From the NCBI GenBank assembly GCA_002702575.1, contig PAAJ01000017.1, forward strand, positions 12,419-60,255: DNA of 47,837 nt, read 5' to 3'. Positions 27,037-34,819 of the stretch are shown one piece after another. Both the position numbers and the translations under genes were made by a program. Below the pieces are notes generated by a model that saw only the letters and a program-made list of their open reading frames with translations, did no database searches and was not told the origin of the DNA. Origin of the DNA: Phycisphaerae bacterium (GTDB taxonomy: Bacteria > Planctomycetota > Phycisphaerae > Phycisphaerales > SM1A02). The first letter of the stretch is position 1; every line of letters begins with the position of its first letter.

Positions 27037-28200
27037 ATGACCATCACAAATCGCCGTCTGAAGATTCTGGGTTTCGAAGGGTGGGATGGTGGTTCGCATG
27101 CACAGGTGCGGCGGTCCATCACTGCGCATTCCCGACATGAATGGCAGTGGTTCACGCGACCTGCACGAGCGTGGAAATGGAGACTTCGTACTGGAGCGGT
27201 AGATCTGGCCGCACAAGTTGTGGCAGATGACTGCTCGCAAATGAGACCGGATCTCATTTTCACGACGTCCATGATTTCAACAGGGGATCTGAGGTCGCTG
27301 CTGCCGGAACGTCTGCGAACAGTGCCGGTGGTTCTCTACATGCATGAAAACCAGGCGGCGTATCCGTTTCGTCATCAAGACGACGTGCAGGGGCGGCGAG
27401 ATCATCATTACGCGATCACCAACATGACCAGTTGCCTGAGTGCGGATCGTGTTCTGTGGAACAGTCGATGGAATCGGGATTCGTTCCTCAGTGAGATCAG
27501 ATCGCTCCTGGACAAGTCGCCTGATCAGACCTGCAGTCGGAGTGTGAAAGAGATCATGGACCGGTCAATGATCTGCTGGCCGCCGGTGGAACGATCATCC
27601 GTGTCGGAGAAAGTTTTACATAACAGGCCGGAGGCTGATAACTCCGGACGTTCGATTTCAGGGGCTCAAATCGCCTCTGGTGATGGATGCGTCCGGGTGG
27701 TGTGGCCACACAGATGGGAGCACGACAAGGGGCCTGACACCCTTCTGCGGTTGGCTCGATATCTGAGGCACAGATCCCCGGGACGCTACCGTTGGATCAT
27801 TCTGGGCGAACGCTTCAAGACCGTCCCGCCTGCAATGGATCAGTTTCTGCGTGAGTTTGATGACGATATCGATCATGCCGGCTGGGTCGAATCCAGGGAG
27901 GCGTACTGGTCGTGGCTGGGTGCCGGGGACTGGGTGCTCTCCACAGCGAGACATGAGTTCTTCGGTATCGCGGTGATCGAGGCCATGTTGGCCGGCTGTC
28001 TGCCGTGGCTGCCACGCCGACTGAGCTATCCCGAGATCGTTCCAGAAAGGGCGATGAGGCTCTCGCCATTCAGACAGGTTCCTGATGTGGAAGAGATCCG
28101 ACGGGAGATCATCAGTCGTCTCGAGGCGACTCGGCCGGACAGGGCGGTGTCTCTGTTGGATGACGCGATCGAATCCCTGGCCAGCCCGAATCGGCCCTGA
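27037..28200 (+). CDS. tRNA-queuosine alpha-mannosyltransferase homologue (DUF3524/GTDC1 type glycosyltransferase)
   Basis: A 387-residue GT-B-type glycosyltransferase. The N-terminal half has GFEGWDGGSHAQ (GGSH 18-21), WQWFTRPARAWKWRLRTGA, FTTSMISTGDLRSLLP, YMHENQAAYPF and NSRWNRDSFL. The C-terminal half has VVWPHRWEHDKGP (222-233), ILGERF and STARHEFFGIAVIEAMLAGC, then LSYPEI. This is the full motif series of the DUF3524/GTDC1 family. The animal member is the enzyme that mannosylates queuosine in tRNA-Asp. The bacterial function is inferred from this similarity and not proven; a different nucleoside or glycan acceptor is possible. Divergent from a metal-less Fur-like regulator. Confidence 0.85.
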   Translation: MTITNRRLKILGFEGWDGGSHAQVRRSITAHSRHEWQWFTRPARAWKWRLRTGAVDLAAQVVADDCSQMRPDLIFTTSMISTGDLRSLLPERLRTVPVVLYMHENQAAYPFRHQDDVQGRRDHHYAITNMTSCLSADRVLWNSRWNRDSFLSEIRSLLDKSPDQTCSRSVKEIMDRSMICWPPVERSSVSEKVLHNRPEADNSGRSISGAQIASGDGCVRVVWPHRWEHDKGPDTLLRLARYLRHRSPGRYRWIILGERFKTVPPAMDQFLREFDDDIDHAGWVESREAYWSWLGAGDWVLSTARHEFFGIAVIEAMLAGCLPWLPRRLSYPEIVPERAMRLSPFRQVPDVEEIRREIISRLEATRPDRAVSLLDDAIESLASPNRP

Positions 28201-28294
28201 TGACCCCCCTTGTCCACTTCGCCGATAATGAGCATTACGTAAAACTCGGCCCAGGGGGGCTGCCGGGTGGGTCCCGGCATTCAAGGAGACACAC

Positions 28295-29080
28295 ATGCAA
28301 ACCGGAGCTTCAAGAGCGTTGATGATCTTGGCCCTGATGCTTCTGATTCCATTTGGAGTCGCTCTGGCTTCAGCCATTGCCGATGTTGCCGAGCCTGAGT
28401 CACCCCCCTGGACACCGACCTCCCAATACGAGCTGCTCGAGATTCGAGGCTGGCCGGTCTACGTGAATCCCGAGCTCGATGCCCATCCTCAGTTGAAGGC
28501 GGACACTCTGGAGCTTCTTGACGATCATCTCTACCGGATCACCAGAAAGATTCCTCAGCCGGCCCTGGATCGAATCAGGCAGGTCAAGGTCTGGGTCGAG
28601 CTGGAGATGCCCAAGACCACCTGCATGTGCTACCACGTTTCACGCGACTGGCTGATCCCCAATGGCTACAACCCTGACAAGGAAGGTGGTATTGAAGTCG
28701 GAAACGCCAGAGCCTTCCTTGAATGGACTCAGGGGCAGCCCTGGATGGTGCTTCATGAGTTGGCCCACGGATTTCACGATCAGGTCTATGGCTATGACGA
28801 CCCCGCCATCATCGCCGCCTGGCAGAACAAGGTTGACCAGGGCGACTACGACGAAGTTTTACATATCTCGGGAGCTGCTCGTCGGCACTACGGTCTGACC
28901 AACCAGATGGAGTACTTCGCCGAGGCCACTGAATCCTACTTTGGATGCAATGACTTCCATCCATTCGTCAAGGGAGAATTGATGCAGGTCGATCCCGGTG
29001 GAGTTGAACTCATGGAATCGACCTGGCTTGCCTACCCTGCCGTTCCTGCATCTCCCCCCCCTGCCGGCGACTCACAATGA
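28295..29080 (+). CDS. Secreted zinc metallopeptidase-like protein (HELAH motif)
   Basis: A 261-residue exported protein with a hydrophobic signal (residues 8-28). The motif WMVLHELAHGFHDQ (His154, Glu155, His158) is the zincin HExxH signature. NQMEYFAEATESYFG lies about 50 residues later, and its Glu207 or Glu210 is the likely third ligand. The arrangement resembles a gluzincin family common in planctomycetes and related to anthrax lethal factor-type peptidases. A TTCMCYH segment may add a redox or metal site. The start has AAGGAG 6 nt upstream. Substrate unknown. Confidence 0.78.
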   Translation: MQTGASRALMILALMLLIPFGVALASAIADVAEPESPPWTPTSQYELLEIRGWPVYVNPELDAHPQLKADTLELLDDHLYRITRKIPQPALDRIRQVKVWVELEMPKTTCMCYHVSRDWLIPNGYNPDKEGGIEVGNARAFLEWTQGQPWMVLHELAHGFHDQVYGYDDPAIIAAWQNKVDQGDYDEVLHISGAARRHYGLTNQMEYFAEATESYFGCNDFHPFVKGELMQVDPGGVELMESTWLAYPAVPASPPPAGDSQ

Positions 29081-29085
29081 ACAAA

Positions 29086-29120
29086 CCGCCCCTCGCATCA
29101 TTGCTGAATACGAGGGGCGG
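29086..29120. terminator. Terminator hairpin between convergent genes
   Basis: CCGCCCCTCG pairs with CGAGGGGCGG (10 bp) across a 15-nt loop. On the minus strand it is followed by TTTGTT, fitting a rho-independent terminator for the gene ending at 29145. On the plus strand it lies 5 nt after the zincin stop codon. Confidence 0.7.
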
Positions 29121-29144
29121 CACCAAGATCTTCAGGCACTCGGA

Positions 29145-31022
29145 TCAGCTGGACCAGTTGCCCAGCAGGACGAGGATGTCATCGACCCCCGTGATGCCGT
29201 CCCCATCCAGATCACCTTCGCCGTCGTTGTCGCCGAAGACGGCCAGCAAGGCCAGCAGATCATCGATGCCGACGACGCCGTCGTTGTCCAGATCACCCGC
29301 GGGAGCATTGTCCCGAACGGTTCTCCAGGATTCGTCGCCGTGAATTTCAGGATTGAAATTGGTGCGATTGCGTGACATGACACTGCGGCTTGCGAACAGT
29401 GGATCGGCATCGCCTGCCAGTTTCCAGTCCAGTTCCCGGACATACGTGTCCATGCCAGCTTCGCTGAACACCAGCAAATCACCTTCATCATTGAACTGGA
29501 CATCCGTAAAGGGTTCGGATTCCATTCCACGAAGTTCAATCTGGAAGACATCGACTGGAATGAAGGCCTCGATCTCCATGTCGATCTTGCAGACCAGGAC
29601 GGTCCCGGTTTCCGTCACGAAGGCCAGTGGCTTCTCAGGATGACCCGTGGCGGCAAATCGCTTGACCGGGGTCTGTGTCTCCGGCATTGAGAAACTACGG
29701 CCTGGCTCATCGAGCATTTGTGGAAGACGGGTGACCTTTCCGATCGATGCATCCATGAGCCAGATCGAATCCGAAGAATCATCCATGGCCATCTGATCTG
29801 CGTCATCAGCAAGGCCGATGGTCAGAGGCGCCGGCGCGTTCTCAAGACTCTGGGACATGGGATGAACACGACTGAGCAGCCTTGCACCCAGAACGACCAT
29901 TGCGTGATCTCGCGTGAATGCCAGCTTGGATGCGGCATGGGGAAGATCAAAGGTGCTCTTCTCGTTGTTGGAGAGGCGGACGCTGGTGACGGATGACGTT
30001 TCACCGGCCAGGAACCAGAGCGTGTTGTTGAAGGGGCCGATGGTGAAGTCCTGCAGGGTGTTGGCCGGAGGTCCACTCAGGAAGTTGTTCTGGGCCGTCC
30101 ATCCGATGGGGCCGTTCCACCGGATGATTCTCCAGCCGTTCTCACTGGATTCCCAGCTGTAGCAGGCGCGAGGCCGGACATGGATCACCGTATCGATCAT
30201 CCTGAACTTCCCACCATCGGTTCGCATGATTCGACTTCCGTTCCGATCGCCCAGGAATCCAGCGGCAAACAGTGAGGAGGCTCGGACGAAGGAGACGGGG
30301 TCGACTTCGTATTCACGGGTCACGAAGGTACTTTGCGTGGCCCATGCACTGCTGAAGTCATCGGGATCGTTGTAGCCGATTTCGCGATCGGAACCATCCC
30401 GATAGCCTCGTACGAAGGTGACTGCATGGCCACCATTGCGTTCCAGAACTCTGCGGCCCCAGATGTCATCTCCGATGTCGTCGTAGATGCCGTAGCCGAA
30501 TGTGCTGATCGCCCCGTTCACGTTGTTTTCCGTAATGCTTCTCAGGGTTGGTCCAGTCGTGTTGGTGGCCATGTTTTCCGTCACCGTGAAGCAACCCGGG
30601 CAACGGGCGTTCAGGTAGTACACGAGCCCGTCATAGGCATCGTCATGGGCCGTTCCGTCATTCCGGTCCGTACTGCACAGACTGGCCATGTTCGAGATGT
30701 ATGTGGTGATCAGCTCATAGTCCTCTTCGTTCTCCCAGTCGGCGGCATCCGGACCCACCGAGGGGAATCCATGAAGACCGATATAGGTCGTGAGGTTGGT
30801 ATGGGCCGTTGGAAGGCAGAAATTGGCTCCAGGCTCACCGTCGTCATCGGTCGCCAGTCCGGTCCGGACCTGATCGAAATCAGGCATGCCCTCGATCTCG
30901 AAGTCATAGCTCGATCCCGAGTTGTAGACGCTTGTGATCACATCGCCCGAAGCGATGTTCAACAGGCCGGGGACCGCTGTGGCAATGCCAAGGGCGGTCA
31001 GAAGAATACGTGGTGAAGTCAT
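29145..31022 (-). CDS. Secreted protein with C39-like cysteine-peptidase fold and dockerin-like C-terminus
   Basis: A 625-residue secreted protein with a signal peptide (about 1-26). The N-terminal domain (about 45-265) has the layout of a papain-like/peptidase C39-like fold: Cys69 in ANFCLPTAHTN, His199 in GGHAVTFVRGY and the GYNDPDD acid turn (Asp219). All three catalytic-type residues are present, so it may be an active cysteine peptidase; this is my inference. Residues about 290-560 look like a beta-propeller-type repeat region (LAFTRDHAMVVLG, SIWLMDASIGKVTRL, LLVFSEAG). The C-terminus has two EF-hand/dockerin-like repeats (GDLDNDGVVGIDDLLALL and GDLDGDGITGVDDILVLL). AGGAG lies 7 nt before ATG. 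Confidence 0.75.
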   Translation of the reverse strand: MTSPRILLTALGIATAVPGLLNIASGDVITSVYNSGSSYDFEIEGMPDFDQVRTGLATDDDGEPGANFCLPTAHTNLTTYIGLHGFPSVGPDAADWENEEDYELITTYISNMASLCSTDRNDGTAHDDAYDGLVYYLNARCPGCFTVTENMATNTTGPTLRSITENNVNGAISTFGYGIYDDIGDDIWGRRVLERNGGHAVTFVRGYRDGSDREIGYNDPDDFSSAWATQSTFVTREYEVDPVSFVRASSLFAAGFLGDRNGSRIMRTDGGKFRMIDTVIHVRPRACYSWESSENGWRIIRWNGPIGWTAQNNFLSGPPANTLQDFTIGPFNNTLWFLAGETSSVTSVRLSNNEKSTFDLPHAASKLAFTRDHAMVVLGARLLSRVHPMSQSLENAPAPLTIGLADDADQMAMDDSSDSIWLMDASIGKVTRLPQMLDEPGRSFSMPETQTPVKRFAATGHPEKPLAFVTETGTVLVCKIDMEIEAFIPVDVFQIELRGMESEPFTDVQFNDEGDLLVFSEAGMDTYVRELDWKLAGDADPLFASRSVMSRNRTNFNPEIHGDESWRTVRDNAPAGDLDNDGVVGIDDLLALLAVFGDNDGEGDLDGDGITGVDDILVLLGNWSS

Positions 31023-31195
31023 GGAGTTGCTCCTGATTCGTGGCCAGTACGCGGGCTGGCAGGTCGTGCATCAGGTATCTGCTGCCAGAACGGGGGTCTG
31101 TCAGCAGATGGAGGACTTCGCAGGGAATCATCAAAATTGTCGAAAATGGGGATGCAGGTGTGAGATCCACTCCTCCCCCACCATGCATCGGGCCT

Positions 31196-33004
31196 TCAGG
31201 GACAGATGCCGTAGGCGCCCAGCAGGATCAGCAGATCATCGATGTCGACCACCCAGTCACCATTGAGATCACCGAAGCATGGCTGTGGGCAATCAGCGCA
31301 ATCGCCATGTGCTCCAAGCCACTCTCCGAGGTTGTCGACACATTCCTGTTCCGTGGCATTCATGATGCAGCCACTGGCCATGCAGCACGGACCCAGTTCA
31401 GGGGCCGGGGGACAATCCACACACTCGAGGTTGGCCAGCCAATCCCCGCCTGCATCAAGGCAGTCCTGCTCCCAGGTCTGCAGGCAGCCATTGCAAAGAC
31501 AGCAGGCGCCACTGTCGGGGCAGTCATTACAACTGGTATCGTCGCCCAGCCAGATGCCTCCGATGGAGAGGCACTCGTCCTGCCACATCAGCGCACATCC
31601 CGAGGTCAGGCAGCAGGCGCCTGGCTGTGGCGGTGGAATGCATGCGGTGCAATTCGTTCCACTGCCCTGCCAATCGCCACCGAGATCCTGGCAGTTCACA
31701 GGATCGGTAATCACGCAGTTGGAGGCCCCGCGAAACTCCTCATTGAGACAGCAGGCGCCTGCGTTCGGTGACAGGCAGTCATCACACGTTGAACCATCAC
31801 CCAGCCAGGTACTGCCGGGAATCGCTTCGCATGCCAGGAGGGTGATGATGCTGCAATCGGGCCCATCGCAGCATGCGCCTGTCATGCAGGTCTCACTGAT
31901 CTCATTGCCACCGGCATCGACCCAGGGTCCGACCAGTTGATCCAGTGTGTTGTCACAGACGAGGGTATCGGTGAGCGTAACGAGCCCGTTGTCGCTGTAG
32001 AGACCGCCTCCGGTTCCCCCTGCTTCATTGGATGTGATCCGACAGTTGTTGATGGCCATGTTGGTCTGGGAAAGCAGGAACCAGAACGCGCCGCCGTTGC
32101 CTGGCGTGCTGTTGTGGCTGATGATGCAGTTCTGGAAGACGGCGGACCCGCTCTGATAGGCCGATACCGCACCGGCGTAGCTGGTACCGATGTTGTCACG
32201 GATGACGCAATCGAGAAAGATCGGGCTCGTGCCGACGAAGAGATAGACACCCCCTCCATACTGCGCCGTGTTGCTTTCGATGGTGCATTGATCGAGTGTC
32301 GGAGATTGGTTGCGGACATAGACGCCACCACCCTGGACAGCACTGTTGCCGGCAAACGTGCAGTTGATGAACTGGCCGTCGGAATTCAGGAAGACAGCAC
32401 CGCCTCCCCAGTAGCTTCCGTTGTCCATGATCTCGCAGTTGCTGACGATCGAGTTGGCCAGGCAGTAGACGCCTCCTGCATAGCTGCTCGGTGATGTGTT
32501 GTCCGGCGTATTGTTGTTCACGATGGTGCAGCCGGACATCGAATTGGTACCACGCAGCATGACCCCGGCACCCGCCCAGGCGGTGTTTTCCACGATCGTG
32601 CAGTCGACAATGGCGGCGGCGGTATCCGTGGCGCACCAGATGCCGCCGCCCTCGCTCTGATTGGCCGACCCTGCAGCCATGCCGTTGCGAACCGTGAACC
32701 CCTTCAAGACAGCAGAGGAGGTCTCGCCACCCGAGAAGGTGACACCCCGTCGATCTCCCTGGCCGTCAATGATGGTGACCCCCGGACCGTCACTTGATCG
32801 AACCGTGATCGGCTTTCCCAGAAAGTCGATCACACTGCTCCCGGTACCCGTCCAGGTCCCCGGCGCAACAACGATGACATCACCATCGACGGCGACATCG
32901 ATCGCGGCCTGGATGGTCGGATGGTCACCGGGCACGTTGATCGTGGCCGCCGTTGTCCCGGTGGCCATGAGTGCGATGATGACGCTTGAAAGCAGGTGGC
33001 GCAT
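31196..33004 (-). CDS. Secreted right-handed beta-helix protein with tandem six-Cys modules and dockerin-like end
   Basis: A 602-residue secreted protein. The signal peptide ends TGTTAA. Residues about 20-390 are a right-handed parallel beta-helix of the pectate-lyase/NosD type (TINVPGDHPTIQAAIDVAVDGDVIVVAPGT, then rungs such as GGGVYVRNQSPTLDQCTIESN and GGAVFLNSDGQFINCTFAGN). Five Cys-rich modules follow (see repeat entry), then a single dockerin-like repeat GDLNGDWVVDIDDLLILLGAYG. The function is probably extracellular polysaccharide or surface binding. No lyase active site can be assigned by eye. The start at 33004 has AAGGGG 5 nt upstream; an in-frame ATG further up would precede the signal peptide with 25 unlikely residues. 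Confidence 0.82.
   Translation of the reverse strand: MRHLLSSVIIALMATGTTAATINVPGDHPTIQAAIDVAVDGDVIVVAPGTWTGTGSSVIDFLGKPITVRSSDGPGVTIIDGQGDRRGVTFSGGETSSAVLKGFTVRNGMAAGSANQSEGGGIWCATDTAAAIVDCTIVENTAWAGAGVMLRGTNSMSGCTIVNNNTPDNTSPSSYAGGVYCLANSIVSNCEIMDNGSYWGGGAVFLNSDGQFINCTFAGNSAVQGGGVYVRNQSPTLDQCTIESNTAQYGGGVYLFVGTSPIFLDCVIRDNIGTSYAGAVSAYQSGSAVFQNCIISHNSTPGNGGAFWFLLSQTNMAINNCRITSNEAGGTGGGLYSDNGLVTLTDTLVCDNTLDQLVGPWVDAGGNEISETCMTGACCDGPDCSIITLLACEAIPGSTWLGDGSTCDDCLSPNAGACCLNEEFRGASNCVITDPVNCQDLGGDWQGSGTNCTACIPPPQPGACCLTSGCALMWQDECLSIGGIWLGDDTSCNDCPDSGACCLCNGCLQTWEQDCLDAGGDWLANLECVDCPPAPELGPCCMASGCIMNATEQECVDNLGEWLGAHGDCADCPQPCFGDLNGDWVVDIDDLLILLGAYGICP
31289..31882 (-). repeat. Five tandem six-cysteine 'GACC' modules within the beta-helix protein
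   Basis: Five units of 33-40 codons share the pattern G-A/P-C-C, then C, then C, then G-x-W-x-G and a final C-x-x-C. Units begin TGACCDG, GACCLNE, GACCLTS, GACCLCN and GPCCMAS and are joined by short Pro-rich linkers. Each has six conserved Cys, suggesting three disulfides per module. The five differ enough in sequence to be old duplications. Confidence 0.8.
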
Positions 33005-33097
33005 GTGACCCCTTTTCCTGCTCAAACATGGGATGAGCGAATTCCATACTCCATCACTCGATGGAGGACGGCAAGACAATTCTGCAGTTCGGGGGAT

Positions 33098-33120
33098 ACA
33101 GGCCCTGTGAAGGGGCCTGT
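33098..33120 (-). terminator. Hairpin after the zinc-ribbon gene
   Basis: ACAGGCCC pairs with GGGCCTGT (8 bp) around a 7-nt loop, 10 nt beyond the stop of the zinc-ribbon gene. It has no U-rich tail. It separates the ubiE operon from the beta-helix gene on the same strand. Confidence 0.5.
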
Positions 33121-33130
33121 TCGTTCGGAA

Positions 33131-33304
33131 TCAGCTGTTCTGGGATTCCCCGCTGCAGCAGGGCTCCCTGACTGCGCCACAGGATTCGCATTGCAGATGA
33201 CCGTGGACCCACACACCGTTGGACTGTGATCCGCACCACGGGCATCGGTTAGCGCAGCTGCCAGGCGCATCAGGCGTCGGCTTGACGGCCTGGTCGTCGC
33301 TCAT
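33131..33304 (-). CDS. 57-residue zinc-ribbon protein coupled to ubiE
   Basis: A small gene that I read directly. Its ATG (33304-33302) overlaps the ubiE stop codon as ATGA, and it ends in TGA at 33131. The protein starts MSDDQAVKPT. It has CPWCG (21-25) and CESCG (39-43), a classic two-knuckle zinc ribbon with 14 residues between the pairs, then a further CC pair (49-50). The first knuckle is preceded by another Cys17. It probably binds one zinc ion and may contact RNA or protein. The exact role is unknown, and coupling to ubiE is the only contextual clue. Confidence 0.7.
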   Translation of the reverse strand: MSDDQAVKPTPDAPGSCANRCPWCGSQSNGVWVHGHLQCESCGAVREPCCSGESQNS

Positions 33305-34095
33305 GATTCGATGACCTTGTGTCCAGAAGTGATGGCACAGATGCCCATCGTCAATCGCTCCTGTCGGATCTTGCTGAATCCAGCCTCGGCAACGGAGTGC
33401 GCCAGTTGAGCGGGATCCTCGAAGGTCTCGACGGAACGTGGCAGGTACTTGTATGCACCACTTCGATCACCGGCAACAACGCTTGCCGTCAACGGCATGA
33501 TCTTCTTGCAGTAGAAGCCGTTGAACAGCCTCATCGGGGCGAAGGTGGGCTCGCAGAACTCGAGGATCACAAGCCGGCCTCCGGGCCGAAGAACACGGAA
33601 GAACTCCTGGATGGCCCGGGGCGGTTCCGTGACATTCCGAATACCGAAGGCAATGGACACGACATCGAAGGAGTCATCCGGAAACTCGAGCGACATGGCG
33701 TCTCCGGAGTGATACTCCGGTTTGATGGCGGACCGCTTCCGGTATTTCTTCCGGACGGCCTTCAGCCTCGCGATGTCGAGCATTTCCGGTGTGAAATCGA
33801 TGCCGGTGACCGACCGGGCCCCTGCCTTGGCGAAGGCTTCCGTGAGATCACCGGTTCCACAGGCGACATCCAGTACATCGTCCTCGGCTCCGAGCTGGGC
33901 AATCGCGACGGCTCGTTTCCGCCAGGCCTGGTCACGACCCAGTGAATGGAGTCTGTTGTTGAGGTCGTAGCGGCGAGCCACCGCTCCGAACATCCTCTGG
34001 ACACGGACGGCCTTCTCGGGATCCGAATGGGGATCGGATCTCAGAGTTGTTTCGTCCCAGGCGGGACGTTCCGTGGATGAATCGCTCTGGTTCAC
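33301..34095 (-). CDS. ubiE: Demethylmenaquinone/ubiquinone C-methyltransferase UbiE/MenG
   Basis: A 264-residue SAM-dependent methyltransferase for quinone synthesis. Conserved motifs are VQRMFGAVARRYDLNNRLHSLGRDQAWR, VLDVACGTGDLTEAFA, GIDFTPEMLDIAR, DVVSIAFGIRNV and LRPGGRLVILEF, with YKYLPRSVETF near the end. The start is placed at GTG 34095 (VNQSDSS). The frame runs on to 34188, but the upstream residues are not conserved and would cross the divergent gene. TACACT lies 6 nt before GTG and no Shine-Dalgarno sequence is seen, so the message may be leaderless. It is followed by the overlapping zinc-ribbon gene. In a planctomycete the substrate is likely demethylmenaquinone, but sequence does not decide. 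Confidence 0.92.
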   Translation of the reverse strand: MNQSDSSTERPAWDETTLRSDPHSDPEKAVRVQRMFGAVARRYDLNNRLHSLGRDQAWRKRAVAIAQLGAEDDVLDVACGTGDLTEAFAKAGARSVTGIDFTPEMLDIARLKAVRKKYRKRSAIKPEYHSGDAMSLEFPDDSFDVVSIAFGIRNVTEPPRAIQEFFRVLRPGGRLVILEFCEPTFAPMRLFNGFYCKKIMPLTASVVAGDRSGAYKYLPRSVETFEDPAQLAHSVAEAGFSKIRQERLTMGICAITSGHKVIES

Positions 34096-34101
34096 GACCA
34101 G

Positions 34102-34107
34102 AGTGTA
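34102..34107 (-). promoter_or_regulatory. -10 hexamer TACACT for a leaderless ubiE transcript
   Basis: TACACT on the minus strand ends 6 nt before the GTG start of ubiE. The same hexamer occurs at the same kind of position before the TVP38 gene and the Fur-like gene. Confidence 0.45.
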
Positions 34108-34134
34108 TGCCGTGCGTGGAAGTCGGGCCCCGAT

Positions 34135-34140
34135 TACAAT
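34135..34140 (+). promoter_or_regulatory. -10 hexamer TACAAT for a leaderless lipoprotein transcript
   Basis: TACAAT ends 7 nt before ATG 34148 and no Shine-Dalgarno sequence is present. Divergent from the ubiE box 27 nt away. Confidence 0.5.
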
Positions 34141-34147
34141 CACCGGC

Positions 34148-34819
34148 ATGCCAAGAAGCAGGATTCTGCTGTTCTCGATCCTCGCCACAGCCGCTGTCGT
34201 CGGGGGCTGTGCATACGTCGATACGGCACGTCACTGGGTCGGTGGATTTGCCACCGGAGCAGACATCTCCAGCGTCTCCCCGGATCCCAGCTACATTCCG
34301 ATGAGTTTCTCGACGGCCGTCTGCGGCGAAGATCCGTACGTCGACACGTCGGTCTGGATGACGGATCTCTCCAGCGAAACGCTGATGAGCGGCGAAATCC
34401 CCAGCGGACAGATTCTTCACGTCGAACTGTTGTTCACCCCGCGTCCCGGCTGGACTCCAATCGATTCCACGGCGACCAATCTCGCGATCCGCTACATGCT
34501 GATCGTCGATGGAGAGGTCGGAATCTACGAGGGTGGCGGATTCGGCTATCCGGTTGGAACGGGCCGCAGCAGCTCCATGACACTCCGGATCGATGAAGCC
34601 ACCATGCAACTCACCCGATCAACAGAGGGATTCGTGGACCTGCTCTCGCCAGCGGAACTGTCCGGGACCTTTTCCGGCCCCTGTGATACGACCGAGGTCG
34701 ACCGGATTCGCAACGTGGTCAATCAGTACATGACCAACACCTTTGGTCAGGTGCTGTACGTCGAAGGTGATTCGATTTCTCTGAAGAGCCTTCTGGCAAA
34801 TGCCGGTATCAGCCCGTGA
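34148..34819 (+). CDS. Lipoprotein of unknown function
   Basis: A 223-residue protein with a lipoprotein signal ending VVGGC (Cys21). I do not recognise the mature part. It looks beta-rich, with short motifs YIPMSFSTAVCGEDPY, HVELLFTPRPGW and RYMLIVDGEVGIYEGGGFGYP, and ends in a helical segment. A single additional Cys pair (about C59 and C178) might form a disulfide. It is divergent from ubiE, and its 3' end overlaps that of rplU by 11 bp (34809-34819) in convergent orientation. Confidence 0.65.
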   Translation: MPRSRILLFSILATAAVVGGCAYVDTARHWVGGFATGADISSVSPDPSYIPMSFSTAVCGEDPYVDTSVWMTDLSSETLMSGEIPSGQILHVELLFTPRPGWTPIDSTATNLAIRYMLIVDGEVGIYEGGGFGYPVGTGRSSSMTLRIDEATMQLTRSTEGFVDLLSPAELSGTFSGPCDTTEVDRIRNVVNQYMTNTFGQVLYVEGDSISLKSLLANAGISP

